64,000 bases of DNA, from NCBI GenBank assembly GCA_963841855.1, contig CAWJEJ010000003.1, positions 897,517-961,516 on the forward strand, in the 5' to 3' direction. Positions 16,422 through 25,608 of the stretch are shown in pieces. A program made the translations under genes and the position numbers. Under the pieces are notes generated by a model. That model saw only the letters and a list, made by a program, of their open reading frames with translations, did not search any database and was not told where the DNA came from. Source of the DNA: CAXBBB01 sp963841855 (GTDB lineage: Bacteria > Bacteroidota > Rhodothermia > Rhodothermales > BA12). Position 1 is the stretch's first letter. Every line of letters begins with the position of its first letter.

Positions 16422-17270
16422 ATGCTCCGCATCGCCCTCCCCAACAAAGGCGCCCTGTCCGAAGGCGCGGTCACGCTGGCTCGCGAAGCCGGATACAAAG
16501 TGCGGCGGGGCGACGGCGACCTAATCGCGCGCGACCCGCATCACGAGGTCGAGTTCTTCTTCCTACGCCCGCGCGACATCGCGGTCTACGTGGCCAATGG
16601 GACGCTCCAGATCGGCATCACGGGCCGCGACTTGGCCGCCGACTCGGGGTCCCAACTGGTCGAACTGCTCCCTCTGGGCTTTGGAGGCAGCACGTTCCGC
16701 TATGCCGTCCCGCGCGACTCGGACCTGACGCCCGACGCGTTTGACGGCCTGCGCATCGCGACGAGCTACCCCAACATCGTCATGGACGACATGGCCAAGC
16801 GAGGCATCGACGCGCGCGTAGTCGAACTGGACGGCGCCGTCGAAATCTCGATCCAACTGGGCGTCGCCGACGCCGTCGCCGATGTGGTGCAGACGGGGAG
16901 GACGCTCGAACAGGCCGGGCTGAAAACCGTCGGCGATCCGGTCTTGGAGAGCGAGGCGATCCTTATCGGCCGCGACGAGGACGTGTTGGAGCATGAAGGC
17001 GTGAGCCGCTTCGTCCAGCGCGTCCAAGGCATCGTCACGGCCCGCGCCTACGTGCTGATCGACTACGTCGTCGAGAAGTCGCTGCTCGACATCGTCCGCG
17101 CGATCACGCCCGGCATCCAGTCGCCGACCGTCTCGCCCGTCAACAGAGAGGGATGGGTCGCCGTCCGCGTAATGGCACCGCGCCGCGACGCCAACCGCCT
17201 GCTCGATGAACTCTCCGCCGCCGGAGCCCGCGCCGTCCTGGTAACCGACATCACGACGTGCCGCCTATGA
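16422..17270 (+). CDS. hisG: ATP phosphoribosyltransferase (long form)
   Basis: First, feedback-regulated step of histidine biosynthesis. At 282 residues it is the long form with its own C-terminal regulatory ACT-like domain, so no HisZ is needed. Signatures: LRIALPNKGALSEG, the domain-II block ATSYPNIVMDD and ELDGAVEISIQLGVADAVADVV. The C-terminal 75 residues (SPTVSPVNREGWVAVRVMAPR, LLDELSAAGARAVLVTDI) form the regulatory part. Confidence 0.96.
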   Translation: MLRIALPNKGALSEGAVTLAREAGYKVRRGDGDLIARDPHHEVEFFFLRPRDIAVYVANGTLQIGITGRDLAADSGSQLVELLPLGFGGSTFRYAVPRDSDLTPDAFDGLRIATSYPNIVMDDMAKRGIDARVVELDGAVEISIQLGVADAVADVVQTGRTLEQAGLKTVGDPVLESEAILIGRDEDVLEHEGVSRFVQRVQGIVTARAYVLIDYVVEKSLLDIVRAITPGIQSPTVSPVNREGWVAVRVMAPRRDANRLLDELSAAGARAVLVTDITTCRL

Positions 17271-17343
17271 GCGCTCGCTTCTGAGCCATCCGGCACGATT
17301 GCTGACGCGGCTGGTAGAACGCCATTCACCCATCCGAAACGCC

Positions 17344-18825
17344 ATGCCTGCGCGCCTCGTTGTCCTGTTTTCGCTCCTCTCGCTGCTCACCCTAGCGGAC
17401 ACGTTGGCGCAAACGGCGGACAGCGCGCGCGTCCCCGTCGAAGTCGGCGCGTTTGCCGACACGGTGCGGATGACGGTCGAAGAAGCCATCGTCCAGGCGC
17501 TGTCGGTCAGCCCCGAGGTGGGCATCGCGCGCTCCAAAGCCGACCGCAGCGACGCGCGCCTGGGCCTCGCTCTGGCCAGCCGCTTCCTGACCGACTTCAA
17601 GGCCGAGTCCGCGCACAGCCTCGCGCCCGGCCTGCGCATCCCGGACGATTACCAAGGGTCGATCGAAGCGCTCTACCTCGACCCCAACGTCAAGAACGAC
17701 AAGGACGACCTGCGCCCGTTCAACCAGATCGAAGTCGAAGTCGTCCAGCCGCTGTGGACGTGGGGCGAGTTGACCGGCAGCATCCGAGCCGCCCGCTTCG
17801 GAGCCCTGGTCGACGAGGCGGGAGTCGAAGTGCAGGCGACGACGACGGCGCTGCGTCTGGCCGAAAGCTACTTCGGCTTGCAACTGGCGCTGCGCCTCGA
17901 ACAACTCGCCGTCGAGACTGGACCGCTCATCGCCCAGGCCAAGCGCCAACTGACGCAGATGCTCGACGACGGCGATCCCGACGTGAGCTACGGCGATCTC
18001 TACCAGGTCCAGCTCACCGAGCAAGAGTTCGTGCGCCGGTTGGTCGAAGTGCAGCAGGGCGTGCTGACGGCCCGAACCGCGCTGCGCCGCCAACTCTTCC
18101 TGCCCGAGACCGCCACATTCGCCGCATCGGACGCGCGCCTGACGCCGATTGCATTCGAGCGCGAACCGATGGACGCGTACTTCGCCCTGGCCCGCGGACA
18201 CCGCGCCGAACTGGCCCAGGCAACCGCCGGACTCGCCGCCCGCGACGCCCTGGTCACCGTCGCGCAGTCGGACTACTATCCCAAACTCGGCATCGGCGCG
18301 CAGGCGCGGTACGCGTACACCAGAGGACGATTTCGGCAGCCCAACCCGTACGTCAACGACCCGCTGATTGCGCAGAACTTGGTCGCCGGGCTCGTCGTGC
18401 GTCAGAACCTCAATTTCGCCCAGACGCGCGCCCGAGTGCAGCAAGCTCAGGCCGAGAGTCAAGAAGTGCGCTTTCAGCAAGACGCGGCCGACCAACTGAT
18501 CCTGTTCGAAGTCGAAACGGCGTACCGCGCGCTCGTCACCGCCGAAGCTGCGCTAGGTGCCCAGGAGGAAGCGTACCGGCTGACGCGGCAGTGGTTTTTG
18601 GACGAGACGAACGCGCTCGATCTAGGCATCGGCGATACCGAAGACTTGGTCCGCGCCGTTAGGGCCCGACTCGAAGCCGAAGCGTCGTACTACGAGTCGA
18701 TCCAGCGGTACAACGTCGCCGTCGCTCGTTTGCTCGACGCGTCGGGCGTGCTGACGCTTCGCGCGCAGACCGGATCTCTGGGCGGTGTGGCCGGTGGGCA
18801 AAGCGGCACGGATGTGGAACGATAA
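17344..18825 (+). CDS. TolC-family outer membrane efflux protein
   Basis: About 493 residues from the ATG at 17344, which gives a clean signal peptide ending near LADTLAQ. The body has two OEP repeats with long amphipathic helices, including VEEAIVQALSVSPEVGIARSKADRSDARLGLA and LGIGDTEDLVRAVRARLEAEASYYES. It forms the outer-membrane channel of an efflux or export system. A lipid-transport MlaC-type gene follows 88 bp downstream; no inner-membrane pump is adjacent here. Confidence 0.88.
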   Translation: MPARLVVLFSLLSLLTLADTLAQTADSARVPVEVGAFADTVRMTVEEAIVQALSVSPEVGIARSKADRSDARLGLALASRFLTDFKAESAHSLAPGLRIPDDYQGSIEALYLDPNVKNDKDDLRPFNQIEVEVVQPLWTWGELTGSIRAARFGALVDEAGVEVQATTTALRLAESYFGLQLALRLEQLAVETGPLIAQAKRQLTQMLDDGDPDVSYGDLYQVQLTEQEFVRRLVEVQQGVLTARTALRRQLFLPETATFAASDARLTPIAFEREPMDAYFALARGHRAELAQATAGLAARDALVTVAQSDYYPKLGIGAQARYAYTRGRFRQPNPYVNDPLIAQNLVAGLVVRQNLNFAQTRARVQQAQAESQEVRFQQDAADQLILFEVETAYRALVTAEAALGAQEEAYRLTRQWFLDETNALDLGIGDTEDLVRAVRARLEAEASYYESIQRYNVAVARLLDASGVLTLRAQTGSLGGVAGGQSGTDVER

Positions 18826-18913
18826 CAGGTAGCCAGCACAAACAGACGCTCAGATCGTCTATCCGCTGGCACCCTCCACGACATACGACACCATTCCGTC
18901 CACGATAACAGAC

Positions 18914-19501
18914 ATGAAACGACTCGTTTCCGCCCTCTTCCTCGCGCTTCTCACCATCGCCGCTCTGCCCGTTCAGGCGCAGCAGGCCGAAGTCCGCGCC
19001 CTCTTGCAACAGCGCGACCGTGACGTGAAAGCCGTTCTCGGCACGCGTTCCACCTTTACCGACGCCCAGCGCGACCGCCTCAAAGAACTGCTCAACGGCG
19101 CCATCGACTTCCGCGCGATGAGCCAGCACGCTCTGGACAACGAGTGGAACGACCTGTCGTCCGACCAGAAGCGCGCTTTCGTCGACGCCTTTAGCCAGGT
19201 CGTCCGCAATCAGTCGCTCTCCAACCTCGCCATCTACCGCGCCGACGTGCGTTACAACGAGATCCGCGTCCAAGGCGACGAAGCGACTGCTCTGACCACA
19301 ACGACGCTCGAAGGCAAGACGGCGCGCGTCGACTACGAACTCAACAAGCGCGACGGCGAGTGGCGCATCGTCGACATCGTCCTCGACGACGTGTCGACGG
19401 CGGGCAGCTACAACCGCCAGTTCAAGCGCGTCTTCCAGCGCCAGGGCTACGATGGCCTGATGAAGGTGCTCCAGCGCCGCATCGAACGCGATCAGGGCTG
19501 A
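18914..19501 (+). CDS. mlaC: MlaC/Ttg2D-type phospholipid-binding periplasmic protein
   Basis: 195 residues with signal peptide (MKRLVSALFLALLTIAALPVQA). The conserved features of the Tol-tolerance/MlaC family are seen: RLKELLNGAIDFRAMSQHAL, FSQVVRNQSLSNLAIY, and VDYELNKRDGEWRIVDIVLDDVSTAGSYNRQF near the end. It shuttles phospholipids between outer and inner membranes. The other Mla components are not in the window, so the pathway assignment rests on this protein and its TolC-like neighbour. Confidence 0.9.
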   Translation: MKRLVSALFLALLTIAALPVQAQQAEVRALLQQRDRDVKAVLGTRSTFTDAQRDRLKELLNGAIDFRAMSQHALDNEWNDLSSDQKRAFVDAFSQVVRNQSLSNLAIYRADVRYNEIRVQGDEATALTTTTLEGKTARVDYELNKRDGEWRIVDIVLDDVSTAGSYNRQFKRVFQRQGYDGLMKVLQRRIERDQG

Positions 19502-19523
19502 TCCAATCACCTGTTTCCACTGC

Positions 19524-19560
19524 GAGCGCATCCATCCTCCGGGGTGGGTGCGCTTCGTCT
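19524..19560 (+). terminator. Probable rho-independent terminator after mlaC
   Basis: GAGCGCATCCATCC pairs, with a few G-U pairs, with GGGTGGGTGCGCTTC, and a short GTCTTT follows. Starts about 25 bp after the mlaC stop. Confidence 0.65.
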
Positions 19561-19631
19561 TTACAGAACATCGGCGCTGAAGGAGGCGTAACGCCCTAGT
19601 TTAAGAGCCGATACCCGCCACCTCCGCACGC

Positions 19632-20672
19632 ATGTCCGACCCGACGGAAGGATACGTCCTACACGCTTACGGCGCCGAACGCTACGTCCAGCACGCGGTA
19701 GCCTCGGTAGTGACGCTGCGCAGGCACGACGCGCACCGGCCCGTCGCGTTGTACTGCACGAAGGAGCAGCGCGACGCCCTGCGCAAGCACGGCCTCGACA
19801 CACTGTTCGAACGCGTCGTCGAGTTGCCTGTCGAAAACCGGTCGATTGTCGGATTCAAGCACGCGATCTACAAGTTCAAGCCCTACGACAGGAGCCTCTT
19901 CGTCGACGCCGACATGGTGTGGTGCCGCAACCCGGATGCACTCTGGCAGCAGATGGCCGCTTTTCCGTTCACAGCGACCGGACTCGAACGCGCGGATTTC
20001 TTCTTCGGCGGACCCAAGGGGTTCAGCGTGGCCTTCGATTTCCTGTTCGACCGCCGCCGCCGCACCATGCGCGCGTTCGGCCTGAGCCACCTGCCGCGCG
20101 TCCAAGCAGGCATGATCTACGCCCAGAACGACGAGGTGACGCGCCTGGTATGCGAGAGCGCCAGCTCGTTTCTCGAGCGCCAGACCGAGACGCACTTCCA
20201 AAGCCGTCTCAACGAAGGCCGCAGCGAAGAGACGTGCGAGTGGAGCTTGGCGATGGCTATGAGCAGACTGCGCCTGCCGGTCTTTACGTGGTTTCAGGGC
20301 TACAACTCGCCCCAACTCGACTTCATCGAAGGGCTGACGCAGTACGATCCCGATTTCGAGCACGTGCTCTGCCGGTACTACTGCGATCGCTTTGTCTACT
20401 CACTCCGCGGCTTGCGCATCTCCGGCGTCCGCGACGCGATCATCCGCATCGCCACGTCTATGCCCGGTCGGGGCGACTACCTCGACGTGACGCCGTACGT
20501 CATGCATTTCGGATGGCTGCGCCACAAACAGCCGTTCTTCGACTTCTCGGACCGCGTCTGGAAACGCCTCACGTCCGCCACGCTTTCGGGCGACGGTGCG
20601 GGCCGCGAGCCCATCGTGTTGCCGTCCGAACTCGACGCCCAAGTGCGCGAGGCAGCGCTAGCGGCGCGGTAA
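19632..20672 (+). CDS. Glycosyltransferase-like protein (GT-A fold, GT8-like)
   Basis: 346 residues. N-terminal strand-turn-helix VLHAYGAERYVQHAVASVVTLRRHD, then HAIYKFKPYDRSLFVDADMVWCRNPDALW, in which DAD is the GT-A metal site typical of GT8 and related nucleotide-sugar enzymes. The rest is unusual, with a C-terminal HFGWLRHKQPFFDF block. Its stop is 8 bp from the second MITE-like element. Specific substrate unknown. Confidence 0.7.
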   Translation: MSDPTEGYVLHAYGAERYVQHAVASVVTLRRHDAHRPVALYCTKEQRDALRKHGLDTLFERVVELPVENRSIVGFKHAIYKFKPYDRSLFVDADMVWCRNPDALWQQMAAFPFTATGLERADFFFGGPKGFSVAFDFLFDRRRRTMRAFGLSHLPRVQAGMIYAQNDEVTRLVCESASSFLERQTETHFQSRLNEGRSEETCEWSLAMAMSRLRLPVFTWFQGYNSPQLDFIEGLTQYDPDFEHVLCRYYCDRFVYSLRGLRISGVRDAIIRIATSMPGRGDYLDVTPYVMHFGWLRHKQPFFDFSDRVWKRLTSATLSGDGAGREPIVLPSELDAQVREAALAAR

Positions 20673-20679
20673 ACCTCGC

Positions 20680-20805
20680 TAGGCAACGTTGACATGAGGC
20701 GAAGCGGCTGCGCGTGCGATCGGGCACTCGGCGATGCAGAGCAACACGGCGGAGCGTTCAAGCGCGCCGCAGAAGCGAGCCAAGCGCAGTTGTCAACGTT
20801 GCCTA
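20680..20805. mobile_element. MITE-like element, copy 2 (TA-flanked, 122 bp, inverse)
   Basis: The reverse complement aligns end to end with copy 1 (14610-14773), lacking about 38 bp of its interior. It has the same 13-bp inverted termini and TA on each flank. It lies right after the preceding gene, so it may contribute a hairpin to the 3' end of that transcript. The 240 bp beyond it to 21047 hold nothing I recognise. Confidence 0.85.
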
Positions 20806-21047
20806 CGCAGACAACCAATCGTTGCGTCTGTAACGGCACAACAGAAGTGGGGTCACCTGGCTCAGATCGACGAAGAGCGAAGCCGTTTTGCCTGGCTGAG
20901 CGGCGGCGTGGCCTTTCGCTCTGTGCGACGGGTACGCTATCCAGAACAGCGGATGCAGGTCTCTATAGATCTGATCTTCTCCATGCCCGCCCGGCGCGGA
21001 GGGTCGTCTGCCGAGTTAGACGCTTCGATTGCGTGGCGAGACATCGA

Positions 21048-22988
21048 CTACCCGCGCAGCAGCAGGTCCACCGCTAGACCGACCTGTTCGGGCATCGTCA
21101 AGACAGTTCCGATGCCGACGAAGAGCAGCCACGCCAGCGGGTGGAGCAGGACGGCGAGCAGCGCAATGGGGGCGGTCGTGTTGGTGATTGATGAGAAGGT
21201 GAACGCGGCGTGAATGGTCGCGCCGACGGCAATCAGCGCCCAGATGATCAGAAGAGCGAGCGCGGCGCCTCCGGCATAGGCGGCGGGCAAGCTGGGAACG
21301 GCTAGAGCGGCGATGAGGAGAAGCACGACGGGCCAGCGTGGCCACGCCTGAATCATCAGCGCTTGTCCGATAGTGAAACTGTGGCGCCCGCGCGAGAGCA
21401 GTGTGAACGCAGTCCCAATGATCAGGAGTACTATCCATCCGGCTCCGACGAGACCGAGGGGTAACAACCACGCCGTGACGGCTCCAAGCGGGACTGCCCC
21501 ACCGATCAGGTGGCGGATGTAGCCCGAAGCGGGGCTTTCGTTGAGCACGAGCAGCAACTGCGTCACGGCAACGGCTCCGCAGGCTAGCATCAGAGTAGCG
21601 AGTACGATCGTCTGGAGACGCAGTCCGTCGCGGGCGCCGCGCACGTCTTCTCGAAAGAAACCAGACGCCGTGAAAAAGCGCTCGGTGAGTTGTCGCATCC
21701 GCAGCATCGACGAGAAGGCCAGCCCAATCATCAGCACGACCGCCCATCCGCCCACGCGTAGCCAGTCGGCGCGGCGGTTGGCGCGGGCTTCTCCTGCGGC
21801 AAGGGCCGGCGAGCTGGGAATGCCCTGCGCAGCATCGGCTGCGGCCATGAGTGGATCGGAATCGAAGCCGTCGGCGGTCAGCAATCCGTAGGGATGCTCG
21901 CTGAGCGTCGCCCAGCGGTCGAGCAGGGCGAAGCGGGGTTGCGTCGTATCAGCGGCTAGAGCGGTGAGGGCAGTTTCGAGCAGGCGAGCGGCGCGCTCCG
22001 GTGAGTGATCGGCGCGCAGTCCTCTCTCGCCCTGGTAAACGGCTCTGCCCAGCAGAAGAGCGCCGGGGCGGTTGGGGTGGAGAACCTTCCAGTCGGCCCA
22101 TCGCGCCTGCGAGTCGTCGCTGTCGCGCAGGTCGAGCAGCGGCAGTCCGGCGTCGGGCGAGCAGGCGTCGTCCACGAACGCAGTTTGGTAGTAGACCGCC
22201 GCGTTTGGTAAGCGCTGTCGAACGGCCTGGGCGGCCTGAGCGAGGGCGGTGCACGCCTGCTCCGAGCGTGTCGCGTGGTTGGTGCCCAGTCCCACGCCTG
22301 CCAGCGTCGAGTCGGCGCCGGACGATCGGAGAGAGTCAGCCATACGGGTGACGTATCCCAGCGTGTCCGCCAGCTGCGTCGCCGTGAGGTAGTTGAGCGG
22401 CAAGTCGACGTAGAAACGGACGCCCAGCTGTGCCGCCCACGCGCGCAGTTCGCGGCTCACGCCCGGTGCCACGCGGACGACGGTAAAGCCCAGCCGGCGA
22501 ACGCGTTCGAGCGACGCACGAGCCGAATCGGCGTCGGCGGGAGGCGTCCACACCGGGCCCATCGGCGGCAGCGAAGTAGTCGGCGTAGGCAGCGAGGCCA
22601 GGCGCGCTTCGAGCGACTGACTCGCCGCAAGCGAGTCGCGCCGCGCGGCAGCGACGGCGGCGGTGTCGGCCAGCGCGGGCGGTATCAGAGCGGTTTGAGG
22701 TGGGGCCTGAGCGGCTGGTGTCGGCTCTGGTTCGGTGCGCGTTTGGGGTGGTGGCGTGGGCTGCGTTTGGCGCGGGGTCGGCTCCGTCCGCTGCGGCTGG
22801 GGCCTGGGCGGTGCGGTTTGTTCGGGCTCCGTCTGCGGCGGAGGCGTCGCAGAAATCGCCTGCGGCTCGGCCGGGACAGGGGTGGGTTCGGCCGTGGGGA
22901 TGGGCGTCCGCTGAGTCGAATCGGGCACCTGCGTGGCAGCGGGAAGCGCGGCGCACAGGGCGAGGAGCAGAAGGGCGATCGGGCGCAC
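21048..22988 (-). CDS. Pro-rich, TIM-barrel-like and multi-helix membrane protein of unknown function
   Basis: 646 residues. Signal peptide (1-20), an 80-residue Pro/Thr/Gln/Glu tract, a soluble domain at about 105-380 (LERVRRLGFTVVRVAPGVSRELRAWAAQLGVRFYVDLPLNYL), reminiscent of glycoside hydrolase TIM barrels such as GH2, then five or six hydrophobic helices from about 405 to 640. The barrel shows no catalytic pair I can certify. The Pro-rich tract presumably extends the protein across the periplasm. Family uncertain; it stands alone on its strand, about 115 bp from the kinase gene. Confidence 0.6.
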   Translation of the reverse strand: MRPIALLLLALCAALPAATQVPDSTQRTPIPTAEPTPVPAEPQAISATPPPQTEPEQTAPPRPQPQRTEPTPRQTQPTPPPQTRTEPEPTPAAQAPPQTALIPPALADTAAVAAARRDSLAASQSLEARLASLPTPTTSLPPMGPVWTPPADADSARASLERVRRLGFTVVRVAPGVSRELRAWAAQLGVRFYVDLPLNYLTATQLADTLGYVTRMADSLRSSGADSTLAGVGLGTNHATRSEQACTALAQAAQAVRQRLPNAAVYYQTAFVDDACSPDAGLPLLDLRDSDDSQARWADWKVLHPNRPGALLLGRAVYQGERGLRADHSPERAARLLETALTALAADTTQPRFALLDRWATLSEHPYGLLTADGFDSDPLMAAADAAQGIPSSPALAAGEARANRRADWLRVGGWAVVLMIGLAFSSMLRMRQLTERFFTASGFFREDVRGARDGLRLQTIVLATLMLACGAVAVTQLLLVLNESPASGYIRHLIGGAVPLGAVTAWLLPLGLVGAGWIVLLIIGTAFTLLSRGRHSFTIGQALMIQAWPRWPVVLLLIAALAVPSLPAAYAGGAALALLIIWALIAVGATIHAAFTFSSITNTTAPIALLAVLLHPLAWLLFVGIGTVLTMPEQVGLAVDLLLRG

Positions 22989-23102
22989 GGCAGGCGGGGC
23001 AGATGAAGGAGCGCAAGGTAACCTCGCCGCCGCCGAGCCGCAGCGTGCCGGAGCTGCGAGCGAGCGATCTAACCGAATCGTGGCGACCCTGCTATGAGAA
23101 CT

Positions 23103-24575
23103 CTACTCGCGGCCGCTCCGGTTGTCCGAGCCGAGCGGCAGTTCGATGGTAAAGCGGCTGCCTTCGCCCGGCGTGCTCTGGACGGTCAGGTTTCCGCCGT
23201 GCGCCTGGGCGATCTGCCGAGCGATAGCGAGACCCAGCCCCGTACTCGTGCCGCGCGTTCGGGGGCCGTCGCCTCTGTGGTAGCGCTCGAACAGCGTCGG
23301 TAGCAGGTCGGGCGCGATGCCTGATCCGGTGTCGGTGACGTGCAGGGCCACGCGACCCGGTCGCGACTCGGCGGAGAGGTCGACATTTCCGCCGCTGGGC
23401 GTGTGACGGCGCGCGTTGGAGAGCAGGTTGTCGAGTAGTCGCACCAAACGCAACCCGTCGGCGTCGAGTGTCGGCAGGCTGGAGGGTAGGTCGAGGGCGA
23501 AGCCGATGCCCTCGGACGCCATCAGTGCTCTGTGCCGGTCGGCGGCGTCGTGCAGCAGTTCGGCGAGCGGAACAGGTTCGCGGCGCAGCGGAGCCGGAGC
23601 GCTTTCCAATACCGACAACTCGAACAGATCGTCGATCAGACGAGCCAGCGAATGGCTCTGCCGCCGAGCCGAGGCGAGCGCGCGCACCGAGTCATCGGTT
23701 CGTCCCTCGGTCAGCAGCCGCTCGGCCTCTTCGGCGTACCCCGACAAAGCCGCAAGCGGCGTCCGCAGATCGTGGCCGACGTTGGCGATCAGGTCGCGCC
23801 GCAGCCGGTCTGCGGTCTGAAGGCGCTCGAAGCTTTCGGCCACCTGCTCGGCCATCTGGTTGACGGCCGTAGTCAGGCGCCCGATCTCGTCGCCTGGAGT
23901 GCGTGTGGGGGGGAGGCGTCCCGAATAGTCGCCCGAGCCGACGCGTTCGATACCGCTCGTAATCGTGCGCAGCGGGGCGATCAGGCGCTGGGTGTAGACG
24001 AGGCCCAGAATCAGCGCCAGCGCTAGCGCGACGACACCCGATAGCGCCAGCGCGCGTGCATACGCCTGCCGCTGGGGAGCCAGCGTCTGAGCCAGCGTCG
24101 CGCGCATCGGCAGCACCAGCAGGCCGCCGACGAGCAGTCCGTCGGCGTCGAAGAGCGGCGCGGCCCCCAGCGTGCGTCCTCTGGTTACCTGGGCGAACAC
24201 GTCGCCCGTCGCCATCGCAGCCGCCACTACGCTGCGCGCCGACTCGCCGAGGGTCACGTCCGGGGCTTGCTCCATGGCCTGAATCGTGACAGCGTTGGGG
24301 TCGACGAGGTAGATCGGATCGGCGAAGCGCGTTGCCAGATCCGAAAGCAGCAGCGGCGGGAGCGTGTCGAGCGTGTAGAGAGGTGCGCCGCGCTCTTCGA
24401 TCTCGCGCGCAACGGCGTCCAACTGCTGCTCCATGCTCCGCGCCGCCAACTGCCGATTACCACCCGATGCCAAGAACGCCGCCAGCCCGACCGCCAATAA
24501 ACTCGTCGCCACCTGCACGCCGACGAGCACGAGAGCGACGCGTCCGGCAACGGTTTTGGGGCGGGGGAGTGTCAT
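23103..24575 (-). CDS. Sensor histidine kinase (HAMP-HisKA-HATPase)
   Basis: 490 residues: membrane helix near 12-35, an extracytoplasmic domain of about 135 residues, a second helix near 175-197, HAMP, then HisKA with the phospho-accepting His in VGHDLRTPL. The HATPase has the N-box (LLDNLLSNARRHT), DTGSGI and GTSTGLGLAI. Complete and catalytically plausible. The cognate regulator is the adjacent upstream gene on the same strand; the gap of 190 bp holds nothing recognised. Signal unknown. Confidence 0.93.
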   Translation of the reverse strand: MTLPRPKTVAGRVALVLVGVQVATSLLAVGLAAFLASGGNRQLAARSMEQQLDAVAREIEERGAPLYTLDTLPPLLLSDLATRFADPIYLVDPNAVTIQAMEQAPDVTLGESARSVVAAAMATGDVFAQVTRGRTLGAAPLFDADGLLVGGLLVLPMRATLAQTLAPQRQAYARALALSGVVALALALILGLVYTQRLIAPLRTITSGIERVGSGDYSGRLPPTRTPGDEIGRLTTAVNQMAEQVAESFERLQTADRLRRDLIANVGHDLRTPLAALSGYAEEAERLLTEGRTDDSVRALASARRQSHSLARLIDDLFELSVLESAPAPLRREPVPLAELLHDAADRHRALMASEGIGFALDLPSSLPTLDADGLRLVRLLDNLLSNARRHTPSGGNVDLSAESRPGRVALHVTDTGSGIAPDLLPTLFERYHRGDGPRTRGTSTGLGLAIARQIAQAHGGNLTVQSTPGEGSRFTIELPLGSDNRSGRE

Positions 24576-24766
24576 GCTGGCGAGAGAGTAGAGCGAGGCG
24601 GCAAACGATACGGCCAGATCACCGCCGTTGCGAGAGGTGAAGCGACGCGCGCCATCGCCGTGCTTTCGGCAATCGACGGAAACCGCGCGGCCTGGCAGAC
24701 TGATCTGACAAACGCGCGATGAAAGTCGGGGCGAGCGGCGCGGTGGGACCAGGTTTCAGCGCCGCC

Positions 24767-25471
24767 TCACACCGCTTCGGATTGCAGTTTGTAGCCTACG
24801 CCCCAAACGGTCTTGACGTAGCGCGGAGCCCCGGCATCGGGTTCGATCTTGGAGCGCAGGCGCTGCACGTGACTGTCGACGGTCCGCTCGTAGCCTTCGT
24901 AGCGCAGATCCCACACCTTGTCGAGCAGCTGCATCCGGGTGAACGGCTTGTCGGCGTGCGACGCCAGAAAGTGGAGCAGATCGAACTCGCGAACCGTCAG
25001 CTGGACCGGCTCTCCGCCGATCGAGACCTCGCGGCGGCTCCTGTCGACCAGCAGTCCGCCGATGACGATGGGCTGATCGTCCGATGACGACGCATCGGTC
25101 ATGTGCAGGCGGCGCAGTCCCGAGCGCACGCGCGCGACGACTTCTTGCAGGCTGAACGGCTTGGTCACGTAATCGTCGGCGCCCACTTCGAGCCCAACGA
25201 CGCGGTCGACTTCGCTGCTTTTGGCCGTCAGCATCATCACATAGACCGTCGGCAGGCTTGAGCGCAGGCGGCGGCACACTTCGAGGCCGTCGAAACCTGG
25301 AAGCATCACGTCGACGAGCGCCACCTCGGGCGCATCGGCGTCGGCCGCGGCGATGGCGTCGGGGCCGGAAGAGGCCTGCGTGACGCGGTAGCCCTCGTCG
25401 CGCAGGCGGGCCGAGAGCAAGGAGAGGAGGTGCGCGTCGTCCTCGACGACGAGTAGGTGCGGCTGCGGCAT
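24767..25471 (-). CDS. OmpR/PhoB-family response regulator
   Basis: About 234 residues. Receiver domain with acidic pair in VVEDDAHLL, phospho-acceptor Asp in ALVDVMLPGFDG, Thr in LTAK and Lys in TKPF. The winged-helix C-terminus has LTVREFDLLHFLASHADKPFTRMQLLDKVWDL, the HVQRLRSKIE recognition helix and VKTVWGVGYKL. Transcription factor paired with the kinase that follows. Confidence 0.95.
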   Translation of the reverse strand: MPQPHLLVVEDDAHLLSLLSARLRDEGYRVTQASSGPDAIAAADADAPEVALVDVMLPGFDGLEVCRRLRSSLPTVYVMMLTAKSSEVDRVVGLEVGADDYVTKPFSLQEVVARVRSGLRRLHMTDASSSDDQPIVIGGLLVDRSRREVSIGGEPVQLTVREFDLLHFLASHADKPFTRMQLLDKVWDLRYEGYERTVDSHVQRLRSKIEPDAGAPRYVKTVWGVGYKLQSEAV

Positions 25472-25608
25472 GGAACGGGGAGGCTGGCTAGGTCGGGCTA
25501 CTTGGCGGCGCCGTCAGAGTTACGGCGCGGCGGGCACCTTGTCCTCAAAGTCGGCGATTTGCCATCCTTCCGTGACATCTGGTAGACACGCTGCCCGTTC
25601 TTGCAACC

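Noticed and set aside
20806..21047. A small gene after MITE copy 2 on the plus strand.
   Set aside because: Open frames there are short, pass through the element or overlap the next gene, and show no recognisable features.
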